A program made the position numbers and the translations under genes. The notes under the pieces were generated by a model. The model did no database searches. It worked only from the letters and a program-made list of their open reading frames with translations, and was not told where the DNA came from. From Anaerolineales bacterium UBA2200 (GTDB taxonomy: Bacteria; Chloroflexota; Anaerolineae; UBA2200), in the NCBI GenBank assembly GCA_002327925.1, contig DCVA01000022.1, positions 1-64,000 of the forward strand: a stretch of 64,000 nt of DNA, given 5' to 3'. Shown here piece after piece: positions 1 through 7,588 of this stretch; position 1 is the stretch's first letter, and the number at the start of each line of letters is the position of its first letter.

Positions 1-51
1 GTCCAGATTTCAACTGTGCCTAACACTGCCGTTTCTACCCGAGGTTACTAC

Positions 52-80
52 TTGACACAGAACAAATGTTCGTGTATACT
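52..80 (+). promoter_or_regulatory. lexA promoter with embedded LexA box
   Basis: A near-consensus sigma-70 promoter is visible: -35 TTGACA at 52-57, a 17-bp spacer and -10 TATACT at 75-80. The spacer contains the perfect palindrome GAACAAATGTTC (60-71). This matches the GAAC-N4-GTTC operator form known for Gram-positive-type LexA. Bound LexA would cover the space between -35 and -10, so autorepression of lexA is the natural reading. Confidence 0.9.
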
Positions 81-118
81 ACGGCTAGCATACAGCAGTG
101 TAGTGAAGGAGACGCGGC

Positions 119-769
119 ATGAATCTCTCACCGAAGCAGCAGAAGATTCTCGATTGTATCCGTGAGTCTCTTCAGCAGAAGGGGCGCCCACCGACGATTC
201 GGGAGATTGGCGAGGTCGCCAAAATCTCATCCACCTCTGTCGTCAACTACAATCTTAATATCCTGCAGGAAAAGGGCTTTATCCTGCGTGACCGTGAAGT
301 CTCGCGAGGGGTAAAGCTGGTGGACCTTGCGTCTGTGGTGCCGGAAGGGCCTCTGTCGTCGGAATTGGTTCGCGTGCCTCTGGTTGGCCGTATTGTGGCT
401 GGCCTGCCTGTTCCCATTCCGGAGACTGCGGCTGCCTTCAATGTGGAGGACACCATCGCGCTCACTCGTGACATCGTGGAGGAGCGCGGGCCGGTGTACG
501 CTCTGGAGGTTAAGGGTGATTCGATGATTGATGCGCTGATTCACGATGGAGATATCGTGATCATGAAGCGACAATCCGAGGCCAACAATGGGGATCTGGT
601 GGCTGCCTGGCTGAAGGCTGAGAAAGAGACGACGCTAAAGAGATTCTACCGGGAGAGCAGTGACCTGGTTCGGTTGCAGCCGGCAAACCCGACCATTCAG
701 CCCATCTATGTGCATCCTGCAAACCTGGACATCCAGGGTAAGGTGATTGCGGTAATTCGTCAGGTCTAG
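119..769 (+). CDS. lexA: LexA repressor (SOS regulator, S24 autopeptidase)
   Basis: LexA represses DNA-damage genes and cleaves itself when RecA filaments form. This 216-aa protein has the usual length. Residues 1-65 form the winged-helix LexA DNA-binding domain. The scissile Ala-Gly pair is A94-G95 (in RIVAGLP), the catalytic serine is S135 (in KGDSM), and the lysine is about K174. All cleavage elements are present, so it should be a functional autoprotease. The ATG at 119 follows a good AAGGAG ribosome-binding site. The gene has its own promoter with a LexA box in the spacer and ends in a hairpin terminator, so it appears monocistronic and autoregulated. Confidence 0.96.
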   Translation: MNLSPKQQKILDCIRESLQQKGRPPTIREIGEVAKISSTSVVNYNLNILQEKGFILRDREVSRGVKLVDLASVVPEGPLSSELVRVPLVGRIVAGLPVPIPETAAAFNVEDTIALTRDIVEERGPVYALEVKGDSMIDALIHDGDIVIMKRQSEANNGDLVAAWLKAEKETTLKRFYRESSDLVRLQPANPTIQPIYVHPANLDIQGKVIAVIRQV

Positions 770-777
770 ATTCAGAG

Positions 778-815
778 AGCCCCGAGGTGCCGATCCTGGC
801 GCACGGGGCTTTCTT
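778..815 (+). terminator. Rho-independent terminator of lexA
   Basis: Stem AGCCCCG (778-784) pairs with CGGGGCT (804-810), followed directly by TTCTT. It lies 9 bp after the lexA stop codon. It also shows that the next gene cannot sensibly start at the upstream GTG (787), which sits inside this hairpin. Confidence 0.8.
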
Positions 816-829
816 GCGGCCATCCGATA

Positions 830-841
830 GAACATTTGTTC
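830..841. promoter_or_regulatory. Second LexA box, upstream of the FtsK-like gene
   Basis: GAACATTTGTTC is a perfect palindromic GAAC-N4-GTTC site and is the exact reverse complement of the lexA operator at 60-71. It lies 30 bp upstream of the TTG start at 871. No clear -35/-10 pair could be assigned here, but the position fits an SOS operator for the downstream unit. Confidence 0.82.
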
Positions 842-870
842 TCTACACCAGATGGAAGAGGTGTCCCACA

Positions 871-1932
871 TTGAGAGAGCAGCTTGACTTGCAGGCCAAC
901 CAGATCGAAATGGTACTGGCCAGCCACAGAATCAACTCGTGCGTAATAGGCGGGACGGTCACCCTCCGTACTGTTCGGTTTCATCTGGCATTGCGTATGG
1001 ATGCCCGTCTGGCACAACTGAAGGGTCTCTCTGAGGAGATCGCACTATCGCTGGACGCCCCTGCGTGTCGGGTCGTAGGTGACAACGGGGCGCTTAGCAT
1101 TGAGATACCTCGCGCTGAACCGTCAAAGGTATCGGTCATTGACCTCTGTGGCAGGATGGGAGCTGCGCCACCCTGTTCTCCTGTTCTTGGTCTGGACGAC
1201 CATGGAACACCTCTATTGCTCAACCTGAACAGCCCGGACGTGGCGCATGTGCTCATCAGTGGTACAACAGGTTCTGGAAAGACGGCGTTGGCTGTCGCTA
1301 TGGCCCTTTCTCTGGCCATGCTGAACCCTCAGAGGTCAGTCCAACTGCTAGTGATCGATCCCAAAGGCCATGGTCTGGGCTACCTGACGGGGCTGCCGCA
1401 TCTGATGTGGCCGCCCATCTCTGATCTTCCCGAAACGCTGGAGAGATTGCGCTGGCTGGTGGGTGAGGTGGAAAGACGTGACAGTGTGGGAATCGGTCAA
1501 CCGCTGATTGCCGTGTTTGTTGATGAACTCGCGGACCTGTTGATGATGGGTGGTAAGGAGATGGAGTTCACCATGACTCGGCTAATGCAGCGGGGAAGGG
1601 AGGCAGGGGTTCACCTCATCGCCTGCACGCAGAAGCCAACGACTACGGTGATCGGATCTCTGATTAAGGCAAACTTTCCGGTGCGGATTGTTGGCTCAGT
1701 GACTTCACCCGACGAGGCGAGGGTGGCTACCGGGATCTCTGGAAGCGGCGCTGAACGCCTTCAGGGGCGTGGGGACTTTATCCTGGTGTCCAAAGGGCGT
1801 GGTACCCATTTTGCAGGGGGATATGTGTCTGGTGAGGAAGCGCGTGACGAGGTCGCCCGCCTCCGGGCGAGTCTGCGACAGCAGACTCCTCTCGCGAGTG
1901 GCAACGGTCTTGTTCTGCATCGGGTTGGGTAG
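871..1932 (+). CDS. Minimal FtsK/SpoIIIE-like DNA translocase ATPase
   Basis: Residues 1-100 resemble the FtsK beta-domain lead-in (ending in SIEIPRAEPSKVSV). The RecA-like motor follows, with Walker A at 131-138 (GTTGSGKT) and Walker B around 214-219 (VFVDEL). The closing GRGDF...G.F/YVS stretch is typical of FtsK. At 353 aa it lacks both the N-terminal membrane segments and the C-terminal gamma winged helix that reads KOPS in true FtsK, so it is a motor-only relative. I chose TTG at 871 because GGAAGAGG lies 7-8 nt upstream and because earlier in-frame starts fall within the lexA terminator or the LexA box. The LexA box implies DNA-damage induction. Its substrate is unknown: chromosome, plasmid or conjugative DNA are all possible. 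Confidence 0.85.
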   Translation: MREQLDLQANQIEMVLASHRINSCVIGGTVTLRTVRFHLALRMDARLAQLKGLSEEIALSLDAPACRVVGDNGALSIEIPRAEPSKVSVIDLCGRMGAAPPCSPVLGLDDHGTPLLLNLNSPDVAHVLISGTTGSGKTALAVAMALSLAMLNPQRSVQLLVIDPKGHGLGYLTGLPHLMWPPISDLPETLERLRWLVGEVERRDSVGIGQPLIAVFVDELADLLMMGGKEMEFTMTRLMQRGREAGVHLIACTQKPTTTVIGSLIKANFPVRIVGSVTSPDEARVATGISGSGAERLQGRGDFILVSKGRGTHFAGGYVSGEEARDEVARLRASLRQQTPLASGNGLVLHRVG

Positions 1933-2016
1933 TATCGGGCGCGAGTCTGGCCACGATAGCTGAGGCCATGGTAGTTCTTTGCGGGTCTAGTCCTGAAGGG
2001 CTGGGAGAGGGGAAGA

Positions 2017-2367
2017 ATGAAAAAGTTGGCGGTTGTCGTGGTACTGGTGTTTGCTGTGACTCTGGCGGTTGTGGTGGGCCAACGGCTGAGTGCGGAGGCG
2101 ATGGCGGTCGTCGTCGGCGTAATCTGTGGCGTGGTGGCAGGCATCCCGACGAGTGCGTTTGTGATGTTGATGGCAAACAGGCGCGACCAGCGTGTTGAGC
2201 GGATGCGGAGTGGCGGCATGGGTGCTGAACCCTATGGGGCCTATCCTCCAGTGGTAGTGATTCAGGGAGGGACTCCCGCGACCCTGCCCACTCCATCAGC
2301 TTACTATCCCGCACATGCCGCGGCGGGCTCTAGGGAGTTCCATGTGGTGGGGGTAGACCATGAGTAG
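2017..2367 (+). CDS. Small two-helix membrane protein, unknown function
   Basis: This 116-aa protein is not a family I recognise. It has two hydrophobic segments (about residues 3-21 and 27-53) separated by a short polar turn. A basic, cytoplasm-like stretch (NRRDQRVERMR) follows, then a Gly/Pro/Tyr-rich tail. It begins at an ATG preceded by a purine-rich GGGAGAGGGG site and lies 84 bp after the FtsK-like gene on the same strand, so probably in the same SOS-controlled transcript. A membrane anchor or partner for the soluble FtsK-like motor is a plausible guess only. Confidence 0.65.
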   Translation: MKKLAVVVVLVFAVTLAVVVGQRLSAEAMAVVVGVICGVVAGIPTSAFVMLMANRRDQRVERMRSGGMGAEPYGAYPPVVVIQGGTPATLPTPSAYYPAHAAAGSREFHVVGVDHE

Positions 2368-2403
2368 ACACGGGGTGCGCCTGGCCCTCATACGACTCCA
2401 GAT

Positions 2404-2631
2404 ATGAAGACCGGGCTGTTGTGGTTCGATGACAATCCCAAGATCCCGTTGGCCAGCAAGGTTGAGAGAGCGGCCCGGCGATATCATGAGAGGTTTGGGC
2501 GGGCGGCAGATGTCTGCTACGTACATCCGAAGACGCTGGCCGGTGCCACCGTGATGCCCGCAAATGTGAAGATAATCGCATCGACAACAGTGCAGCAGAA
2601 CTGCTTCTGGGTCGGGATTAGACCGGTCTAG
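2404..2631 (+). CDS. 75-aa conserved-looking hypothetical protein
   Basis: This short soluble protein contains acidic, Trp-rich (LLWFDDNP), amphipathic helical (ERAARRYHERFG) and Cys/His-containing (VCYVHPKT) segments. I cannot assign a family. It is in the same frame as the preceding gene, separated by a TAG and 12 sense codons. No convincing ribosome-binding site precedes the ATG, so translation may depend on coupling or readthrough. Its stop overlaps the convergent response-regulator stop by 4 bp. The position at the end of the LexA-box unit suggests co-expression with the FtsK-like motor. Confidence 0.6.
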   Translation: MKTGLLWFDDNPKIPLASKVERAARRYHERFGRAADVCYVHPKTLAGATVMPANVKIIASTTVQQNCFWVGIRPV

Positions 2632-3299
2632 CTGGTGATCTCGAAGCGATAGCCTACCCCTCGGACGGTACGAAGGCGTTCCGGCCTGCGTGGAATCTTT
2701 TCGATCTTGCTGCGTAGCCAGCTCACGTGCACGTGCAGTGTTCGAATATCACCATCGTAGTCAGTGTTCCAGACCTCTTTGAGGATATGCTTGTGGCTGA
2801 GGACCTGCCCGGGACTTGTCATGAACAACTTGAGCAGGAGGAACTCTTTTGGCGTGAGTCTGAAACGGCTATCTCCATTCGTCACCTGGCGTGTCTTGAG
2901 GTCCAGCGCCAACTCTCCGCTGCGCAGAACCCGCAGACTTCGTGTGCGCGTGGCTCGCTGCTGTTTGAGGGAAGTCTCAGCGGTTGTGAGCAAAGTGACG
3001 AAATCAACTGGTTTGGGCAAACACTCGATGCCTTCTGATGACTCCGCAAGGGCGTTCGAGTCCTGGAGCATAACCAGGGGACAGCTCATCGTACTGCGGA
3101 TGTGCTGGCAGAGGGTGAGGGTTCTTTTCGAGTCTTGAGGAGCATCCAGAAGAACCAGGTTGGGGCGACGCTTCTGGGCCTGCTGCAGGGCTTGCTCGCA
3201 ATCCATGACCACTACTGTGTAACCATTCTGCGCTAGATTACGTCTGAGTAGGCCGGCAATTGTCCCCTCATCTTCTATGATCAAGATTTCTTTGGCCAC
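2628..3299 (-). CDS. OmpR/PhoB-type response regulator with atypical receiver
   Basis: This 223-aa protein has an N-terminal receiver domain (1-110) and a C-terminal OmpR winged helix (about 130-222, with RLTPKEFLLL and VRGVGYRFE motifs). In the receiver the acidic pocket (E9/D10), the phospho-acceptor D52 and K96 are present. The usual MPxxDG loop after D52 is replaced by APQDS, and the switch Thr position is Gln79. No histidine kinase lies nearby. It may be an orphan regulator with altered or no phosphorylation; its targets are unknown. It is transcribed convergently with the small-protein gene. Confidence 0.88.
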   Translation of the reverse strand: MAKEILIIEDEGTIAGLLRRNLAQNGYTVVVMDCEQALQQAQKRRPNLVLLDAPQDSKRTLTLCQHIRSTMSCPLVMLQDSNALAESSEGIECLPKPVDFVTLLTTAETSLKQQRATRTRSLRVLRSGELALDLKTRQVTNGDSRFRLTPKEFLLLKLFMTSPGQVLSHKHILKEVWNTDYDGDIRTLHVHVSWLRSKIEKIPRRPERLRTVRGVGYRFEITS

Positions 3300-3444
3300 G
3301 CGCAGATACCTCCGGTACGACGTGCCACAGCGTAGGTTAACCGGGAAGAAGTGGATGCTGTAAGTCCGGAATCGCCAGCGCTGCCATTATAGTGCGAGAC
3401 GTAGTCATGTGCCAACTCCGGCACCTTGACTAGTGGGTTGGCAG

Positions 3445-3473
3445 TTGACCCAAGGGTGAATTGGCGATATAGT
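3445..3473 (+). promoter_or_regulatory. Sigma-70-like promoter upstream of the ftsB-like gene
   Basis: TTGACC (3445-3450), a 17-bp spacer and TATAGT (3468-3473). The transcription start would be near 3480, which argues for translation starting at GTG 3540 rather than at the upstream in-frame ATG. Confidence 0.7.
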
Positions 3474-3539
3474 CAACGGGCAGCAGATGTGATACGACGT
3501 GTCCTGCTGGCTTCCGGTCTGTACGGACGAGGTGCAACT

Positions 3540-3950
3540 GTGAAGAGAGAAAGCAAGCTGCCTATTCCAGCAACTGACATACTTGCGGTCGTGGCTTCGA
3601 CGGCTTTGTTCGTCTTCGCTCTGGCGTTTGGAGGCAAGTTGCTGGAGGGGTATCGGCTGCGGCAACATAATGCCATGCTGGTTGCAGAAGTGGCCATGCT
3701 CAAAGAACAACAGCAACAGCTCGAAGTGCGCCTTGAGGAGGTCATGACCCCTGAATACGTCGAGCGTGTTGCCAGGGAGCAGTACCGCTGGGTCAAGCCA
3801 GGAGAAAGGCTTGTGATCCCCGTCCTCCGCGAGCAGTCTGCTGCTGGGCAGGTCATTGCACAACCAGGTGGCCCGATATCAGTGAGTGGTGATAGACTGA
3901 CCGGTTCGTTCTGGACAGACTGGTATGAGCTACTACTGGGGAGGAATTAA
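3540..3950 (+). CDS. FtsB/DivIC-like septum-formation protein
   Basis: This 136-aa bitopic membrane protein has a short basic N-terminus, one transmembrane helix (about 10-32) and a coiled coil (about 38-70, rich in Q/E/L). A DivIC-type motif follows (TPEYVERVAREQYRWVKPGE, about 70-90). The family forms part of the FtsQ-FtsL-FtsB divisome subcomplex outside the membrane. I chose GTG 3540 because a GACGAGG site precedes it and a good promoter ends at 3473; the longer frame starts upstream of that promoter. After the conserved core there is a short tail with a WTDWYELL segment. Confidence 0.82.
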   Translation: MKRESKLPIPATDILAVVASTALFVFALAFGGKLLEGYRLRQHNAMLVAEVAMLKEQQQQLEVRLEEVMTPEYVERVAREQYRWVKPGERLVIPVLREQSAAGQVIAQPGGPISVSGDRLTGSFWTDWYELLLGRN

Positions 3951-4094
3951 CTCCGCCAACGCTCACTTTGGGTGCGTTGGACCACGGATGGGTTTGCCCA
4001 CAGGTCGAGGATCCGTCAATCCCACTGAGCCGGCCGCGGGTGCTTCGAGTGATCTTCCTTCTGTAACCTCATTGTCTTGACGCTGGGAGAAATT

Positions 4095-4874
4095 GTGAAG
4101 AAGGCTCTGCTTCTGTCCGGTCATAGGTATCGAAGAGCATGGCTTTGCGAGGCGGTGCTGCTGCTATGTTTGGTGATTACGGCATGTAGTTCGTTGCGTT
4201 TTCGTGGATTAACTCCGGAGACTCCCCTGCCATCAGGTGATCCTCCCCTGCTTACCCCTACGGTGGCACCGGTTCTGTTGACGCCTGTGGCGTCGGCTAC
4301 CGAACTGCCCACCTCCGACCCAGTGCTTCCAACGCCCACTCCGACGTTCGGGTTGCCATTGCCGGACCCAACTTGTGATGCCACACCTATGTGGGGACTT
4401 GGTGATGTGTGGAACAATCAGGACGTGCGAACTCGACTTGGCTGCCCTGTGACCGAGCAGCTGGGACTGCAGGGCGAGGAGATGCATTTTCAGCATGGAG
4501 TGATGATCTTGCGTCCTGATGTCGACCTCATCTATGTACTCTTCGAGCGACGCCAGCCGCAAGGATGGGGAGCCTATACCGATGGCTACCTCGAATCAGA
4601 TCTTGGTTCCGACCCCAGTCTGGTCTCTCCTACCACAAAGCCAGGAACTCTGCCTCTACTGCAACCCACAGGCCCCTTCGGAAAGCTCTGGCGCGAGAAC
4701 GCGTGGTTGAGAGAGACCCTTGGCTGGGCCGTAGGCAACCACCCCGACTCAACGGCAGAGGCAGCGGTAGCCTTCGCGGGTGCGGTTCAGGATTTTGAGG
4801 GGGGGGTTCTTCTATGGAATGGGAGCGTATGCTTTGTACTGCGAACCGATGACATGTCCTGGGATATGTACTAG
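4095..4874 (+). CDS. Predicted lipoprotein with Pro/Thr linker, unknown function
   Basis: The N-terminus is basic, then a hydrophobic core ends in lipobox VITAC with the lipidated Cys near residue 31. An approximately 60-residue linker rich in Pro/Thr follows (TPTP-like), then two similar globular segments of about 65-80 aa (around WGLGDVWNN...RLGCPVTEQ and FGKLWRENAWLRETLGWAV), each predicting a Trp/Gly-rich fold. These recall LGFP-like surface repeats, but I do not assign a family. The GTG at 4095 has GGGAG 5 nt upstream; a TTG at 4077 is the alternative start. It ends directly before the large DUF2723-type gene and is probably co-transcribed with it. Confidence 0.75.
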   Translation: MKKALLLSGHRYRRAWLCEAVLLLCLVITACSSLRFRGLTPETPLPSGDPPLLTPTVAPVLLTPVASATELPTSDPVLPTPTPTFGLPLPDPTCDATPMWGLGDVWNNQDVRTRLGCPVTEQLGLQGEEMHFQHGVMILRPDVDLIYVLFERRQPQGWGAYTDGYLESDLGSDPSLVSPTTKPGTLPLLQPTGPFGKLWRENAWLRETLGWAVGNHPDSTAEAAVAFAGAVQDFEGGVLLWNGSVCFVLRTDDMSWDMY

Positions 4875-4922
4875 GAGGTGGGCCAACCACTGCGGCAGAC
4901 CTCCCTCGAGAGGACAGTTCCA

Positions 4923-7586
4923 GTGGACAGTCAGCGGTTGAGCATTGACTCACAGCCAAAGCTGGAGCCACAAAGGGCGCTTGCCCGTCTGGGCGATGGG
5001 CTGCTCATGCTGGTCAGCTTTGGCCTGTATGTGCGCACCCTGGCGCCCACGGTTCTGCCGGCAGATAGTGGTGAGTTCCAGTTGGTGTCGTTCGTTCTGG
5101 GCATTGCCCACCCTCCGGGCTATCCCCTCTATACGCTGCTTGGCAAGTTGTTTACCCTCGTTCCGCTTGGGGATGCTGCCTATCGTGTGAGTCTTCTGTC
5201 GGCAGTGATCAGCATTATGAGTCTCTGGGTGCTCAGTCGAGTCGTGCAGTTGGTGACAGGGTCGGCCCTTGCTGGCTGGATCGGCGCACTACACCTGGCA
5301 GTCGCCACAACCTTCTGGGCGCAGGCAACCACGGCCAATATCAGAAGTCTGACCGTACTGCTTGTGGCCGTGCAGGTTTATGAGTTGCTTGCATTTGAGC
5401 ATACCAGGGAACACAAGCACCTGATAGGTTTCTCCTTCGCGCTCGGACTGGGTGTCACACACCACAGCTCCATTGTGCCGCTGGTGCTGGCTTACCTGAC
5501 CTTCCTTGTTGCGAGCGGCGATGAGTCTGTGCGACGGTGGCGTACCTGGGCGAAACCGCTTGTGGCTTTCGGACTGGCTCTGCTCATTCTTCTCTATCTC
5601 CCGCTGCGGAGTCGGATGAATCCGGCTTTTGACCCTGCCCCTATCCGTAGCCTGAGTGATTTCGTTGAGCATGTCCTGGCTCTGGGTTTCCGGGGCGACA
5701 TGTTCTACTTTGTCCAACCGGCCCAGTTGATAGGCAGACTGCAAGTGCTGGCGAACATTCTCAATCTGCAGTTCAGCCTGTCCTGGCTCTTGACAGGGAT
5801 GGTAGGCACAGTGTGCTTACTCTTGTTCAAGAGGAGTGCTCTGTTGCTGGTTGGAGGAGTGTTCTGCATCAACTCGGTCCTGGCGGTGACGTATCGTGCC
5901 CCGCAGACGGTGGAGTACCTGATGCCGGGCTATTGGACCCTGTGCGTCATCTGTGCCTGTGGGCTGTGGGAGCTCATGCGGAGACTTGGGTGGCGCTGGC
6001 TGATTACGTGGGCGTGGATAGCGGCCGGGGTGTTGCCGCTGTGGACGTTTAGTGAGAACTATGCAAGCTTTGCCGAGCTAAGCCGCAGCAGATACGCGCG
6101 AGTGTATGCGGAAGATCTGCTGCAGGAAACCCCGCAAGGGGCCCGTATCCTCTCGAACTGGCACTATGCAACGGTTCTGTGGTACCTCCAGTATGTTGAA
6201 GGAATGAGGCCAGACGTCGACGTCACCTATGTATATCCCGAAGGGGCAGAGCCGATTGTAGAGACCTGGATTCGGCGAATTGCGGAGAGTACGGCGGAGC
6301 GTCCTACGATTGTGACGAACCAGTACATTGAGTTTCGGAGTACCCCCTACTCTTTCCGGCCTGCTGGAGGGGCATTCCGTGTTGATTGGCCTTCGGCCAA
6401 GCAGGGGCTTGACCGGATGCAGGAGCTGCACACGCTTCTCGGCGAGACGATTGAGCTCATTGGCTACAGCACCGGTTCAGAGGTCATGACAGCGGCTGAT
6501 ACCATGACTGTGCGGGTGTACTGGACGCCAGTAGCAAAGCTGGATCGTGACTATTCGGTCTTTGTACATTTGGTGAATGCAGCGGGCGCCCCTGTTGGGC
6601 AGGGAGATACACGCCATTCAGCATCCCAGTATGCGATTGGGCAGGTGATCTTGGATGAGTACACCATTCCACTCCTGCCCACATCCAAGCCAGGACGGTA
6701 CCGGCTGGTCGCCGGCATCTACTTCACACCGGCCGAAGGCGGTTGGCAACGCCTGTTGACCGCAGACGGGCAGGATCATGTGCTTCTGACGGAAGTGGAA
6801 GTGACACCTCTGAGGTCGGCGCCTGTAACGCAGCGCAGGCTTCAAGCTCGATCCACAGAAGGTTACACTCTGCTCGGTGTCGACTATGACCGCAGCGTCG
6901 CGGATCAGCTGCGGGTGTACCTTCACTGGCAAGCTGATCGTGGCATGCACGGGGAGTCGGCGGCCCTTCTGTGGTCGCAGGGTACGAGCGTCGCGACGGT
7001 AGCGCTGTCTGGAGTGCCCAGCGGCTATTGCTTCTCCACTGTCAGTGACCTGCCAGCATCCACATCGGGCCTAAGCGTGGAAGTTCAACCCTCATCGGGC
7101 GGCGTGAGCGGTACCTGGTCGGTGCTGGCGGGCTTTCCGCTGGGTCGGCGACTCAACCTGCCCTCTCCGGGTGCGAAGGAGCGGTATGTACCATTTGGCG
7201 ACGAGATGGTCCTGGTAGCGGCAGACTATCCGCCGATGGCGGTATCAGACAAAGCACTGAGGGTTGCACTGACGTTTGTTGGTGCGAGACCTATCACCCA
7301 TGACTATACGATGTCGGTGCATTTGGCCGGGGAGGACGGAACGTTCTGGGCACAGCAGGATGGCACTCCCGCAATGGGAGCCATCCCTACACTGAAATGG
7401 ATCCGGGGTACCAGAGTGAGAGATGAGCATGTCGTTGCCCTACCTGCCATGGTGCACGGCAAGGGGGTGCTGCGGCTCACCGTATACGACGCGTTTACCA
7501 TGCGGCCCCTGCCAGTGTTGGACGAGCGCCTGGCACGTCTGGGTCAGGGCACTCAACTGGAGATTGGGTCGGTTCTTCTCCCCTGA
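4923..7586 (+). CDS. DUF2723-family polytopic membrane protein (glycosyltransferase-like) with C-terminal beta modules
   Basis: The N-terminal ~385 residues carry about ten hydrophobic helices. The hallmark ADSGEFQ...HPPGYPLY loop of DUF2723 proteins, which are GT-C-like and distantly related to protein mannosyltransferases, follows the first helix. The acidic DSGE is in the position of GT-C catalytic acids. The remainder, about 500 residues, is predicted extracytoplasmic. It contains at least two copies of a beta module (LDRDYSVFVHL...; HDYTMSVHL...) shared with three neighbouring proteins. GTG 4923 has GAGAGGA 8 nt upstream. The more upstream GTG (4878) overlaps its own only possible ribosome-binding site, so it is less likely. 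Substrate and acceptor are unknown. Confidence 0.82.
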   Translation: MDSQRLSIDSQPKLEPQRALARLGDGLLMLVSFGLYVRTLAPTVLPADSGEFQLVSFVLGIAHPPGYPLYTLLGKLFTLVPLGDAAYRVSLLSAVISIMSLWVLSRVVQLVTGSALAGWIGALHLAVATTFWAQATTANIRSLTVLLVAVQVYELLAFEHTREHKHLIGFSFALGLGVTHHSSIVPLVLAYLTFLVASGDESVRRWRTWAKPLVAFGLALLILLYLPLRSRMNPAFDPAPIRSLSDFVEHVLALGFRGDMFYFVQPAQLIGRLQVLANILNLQFSLSWLLTGMVGTVCLLLFKRSALLLVGGVFCINSVLAVTYRAPQTVEYLMPGYWTLCVICACGLWELMRRLGWRWLITWAWIAAGVLPLWTFSENYASFAELSRSRYARVYAEDLLQETPQGARILSNWHYATVLWYLQYVEGMRPDVDVTYVYPEGAEPIVETWIRRIAESTAERPTIVTNQYIEFRSTPYSFRPAGGAFRVDWPSAKQGLDRMQELHTLLGETIELIGYSTGSEVMTAADTMTVRVYWTPVAKLDRDYSVFVHLVNAAGAPVGQGDTRHSASQYAIGQVILDEYTIPLLPTSKPGRYRLVAGIYFTPAEGGWQRLLTADGQDHVLLTEVEVTPLRSAPVTQRRLQARSTEGYTLLGVDYDRSVADQLRVYLHWQADRGMHGESAALLWSQGTSVATVALSGVPSGYCFSTVSDLPASTSGLSVEVQPSSGGVSGTWSVLAGFPLGRRLNLPSPGAKERYVPFGDEMVLVAADYPPMAVSDKALRVALTFVGARPITHDYTMSVHLAGEDGTFWAQQDGTPAMGAIPTLKWIRGTRVRDEHVVALPAMVHGKGVLRLTVYDAFTMRPLPVLDERLARLGQGTQLEIGSVLLP

Positions 7587-7588
7587 GA

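Noticed and set aside
787..870. Extended N-terminus of the FtsK-like protein from GTG 787
   Set aside because: The segment overlaps the lexA terminator and the LexA box and has no ribosome-binding site; TTG 871 is better.
3956..3980. 7-bp inverted repeat (CCAACGC/GCGTTGG) after the ftsB-like gene
   Set aside because: Short stem, 11-nt loop and no U-tract; not strong enough to call a terminator.
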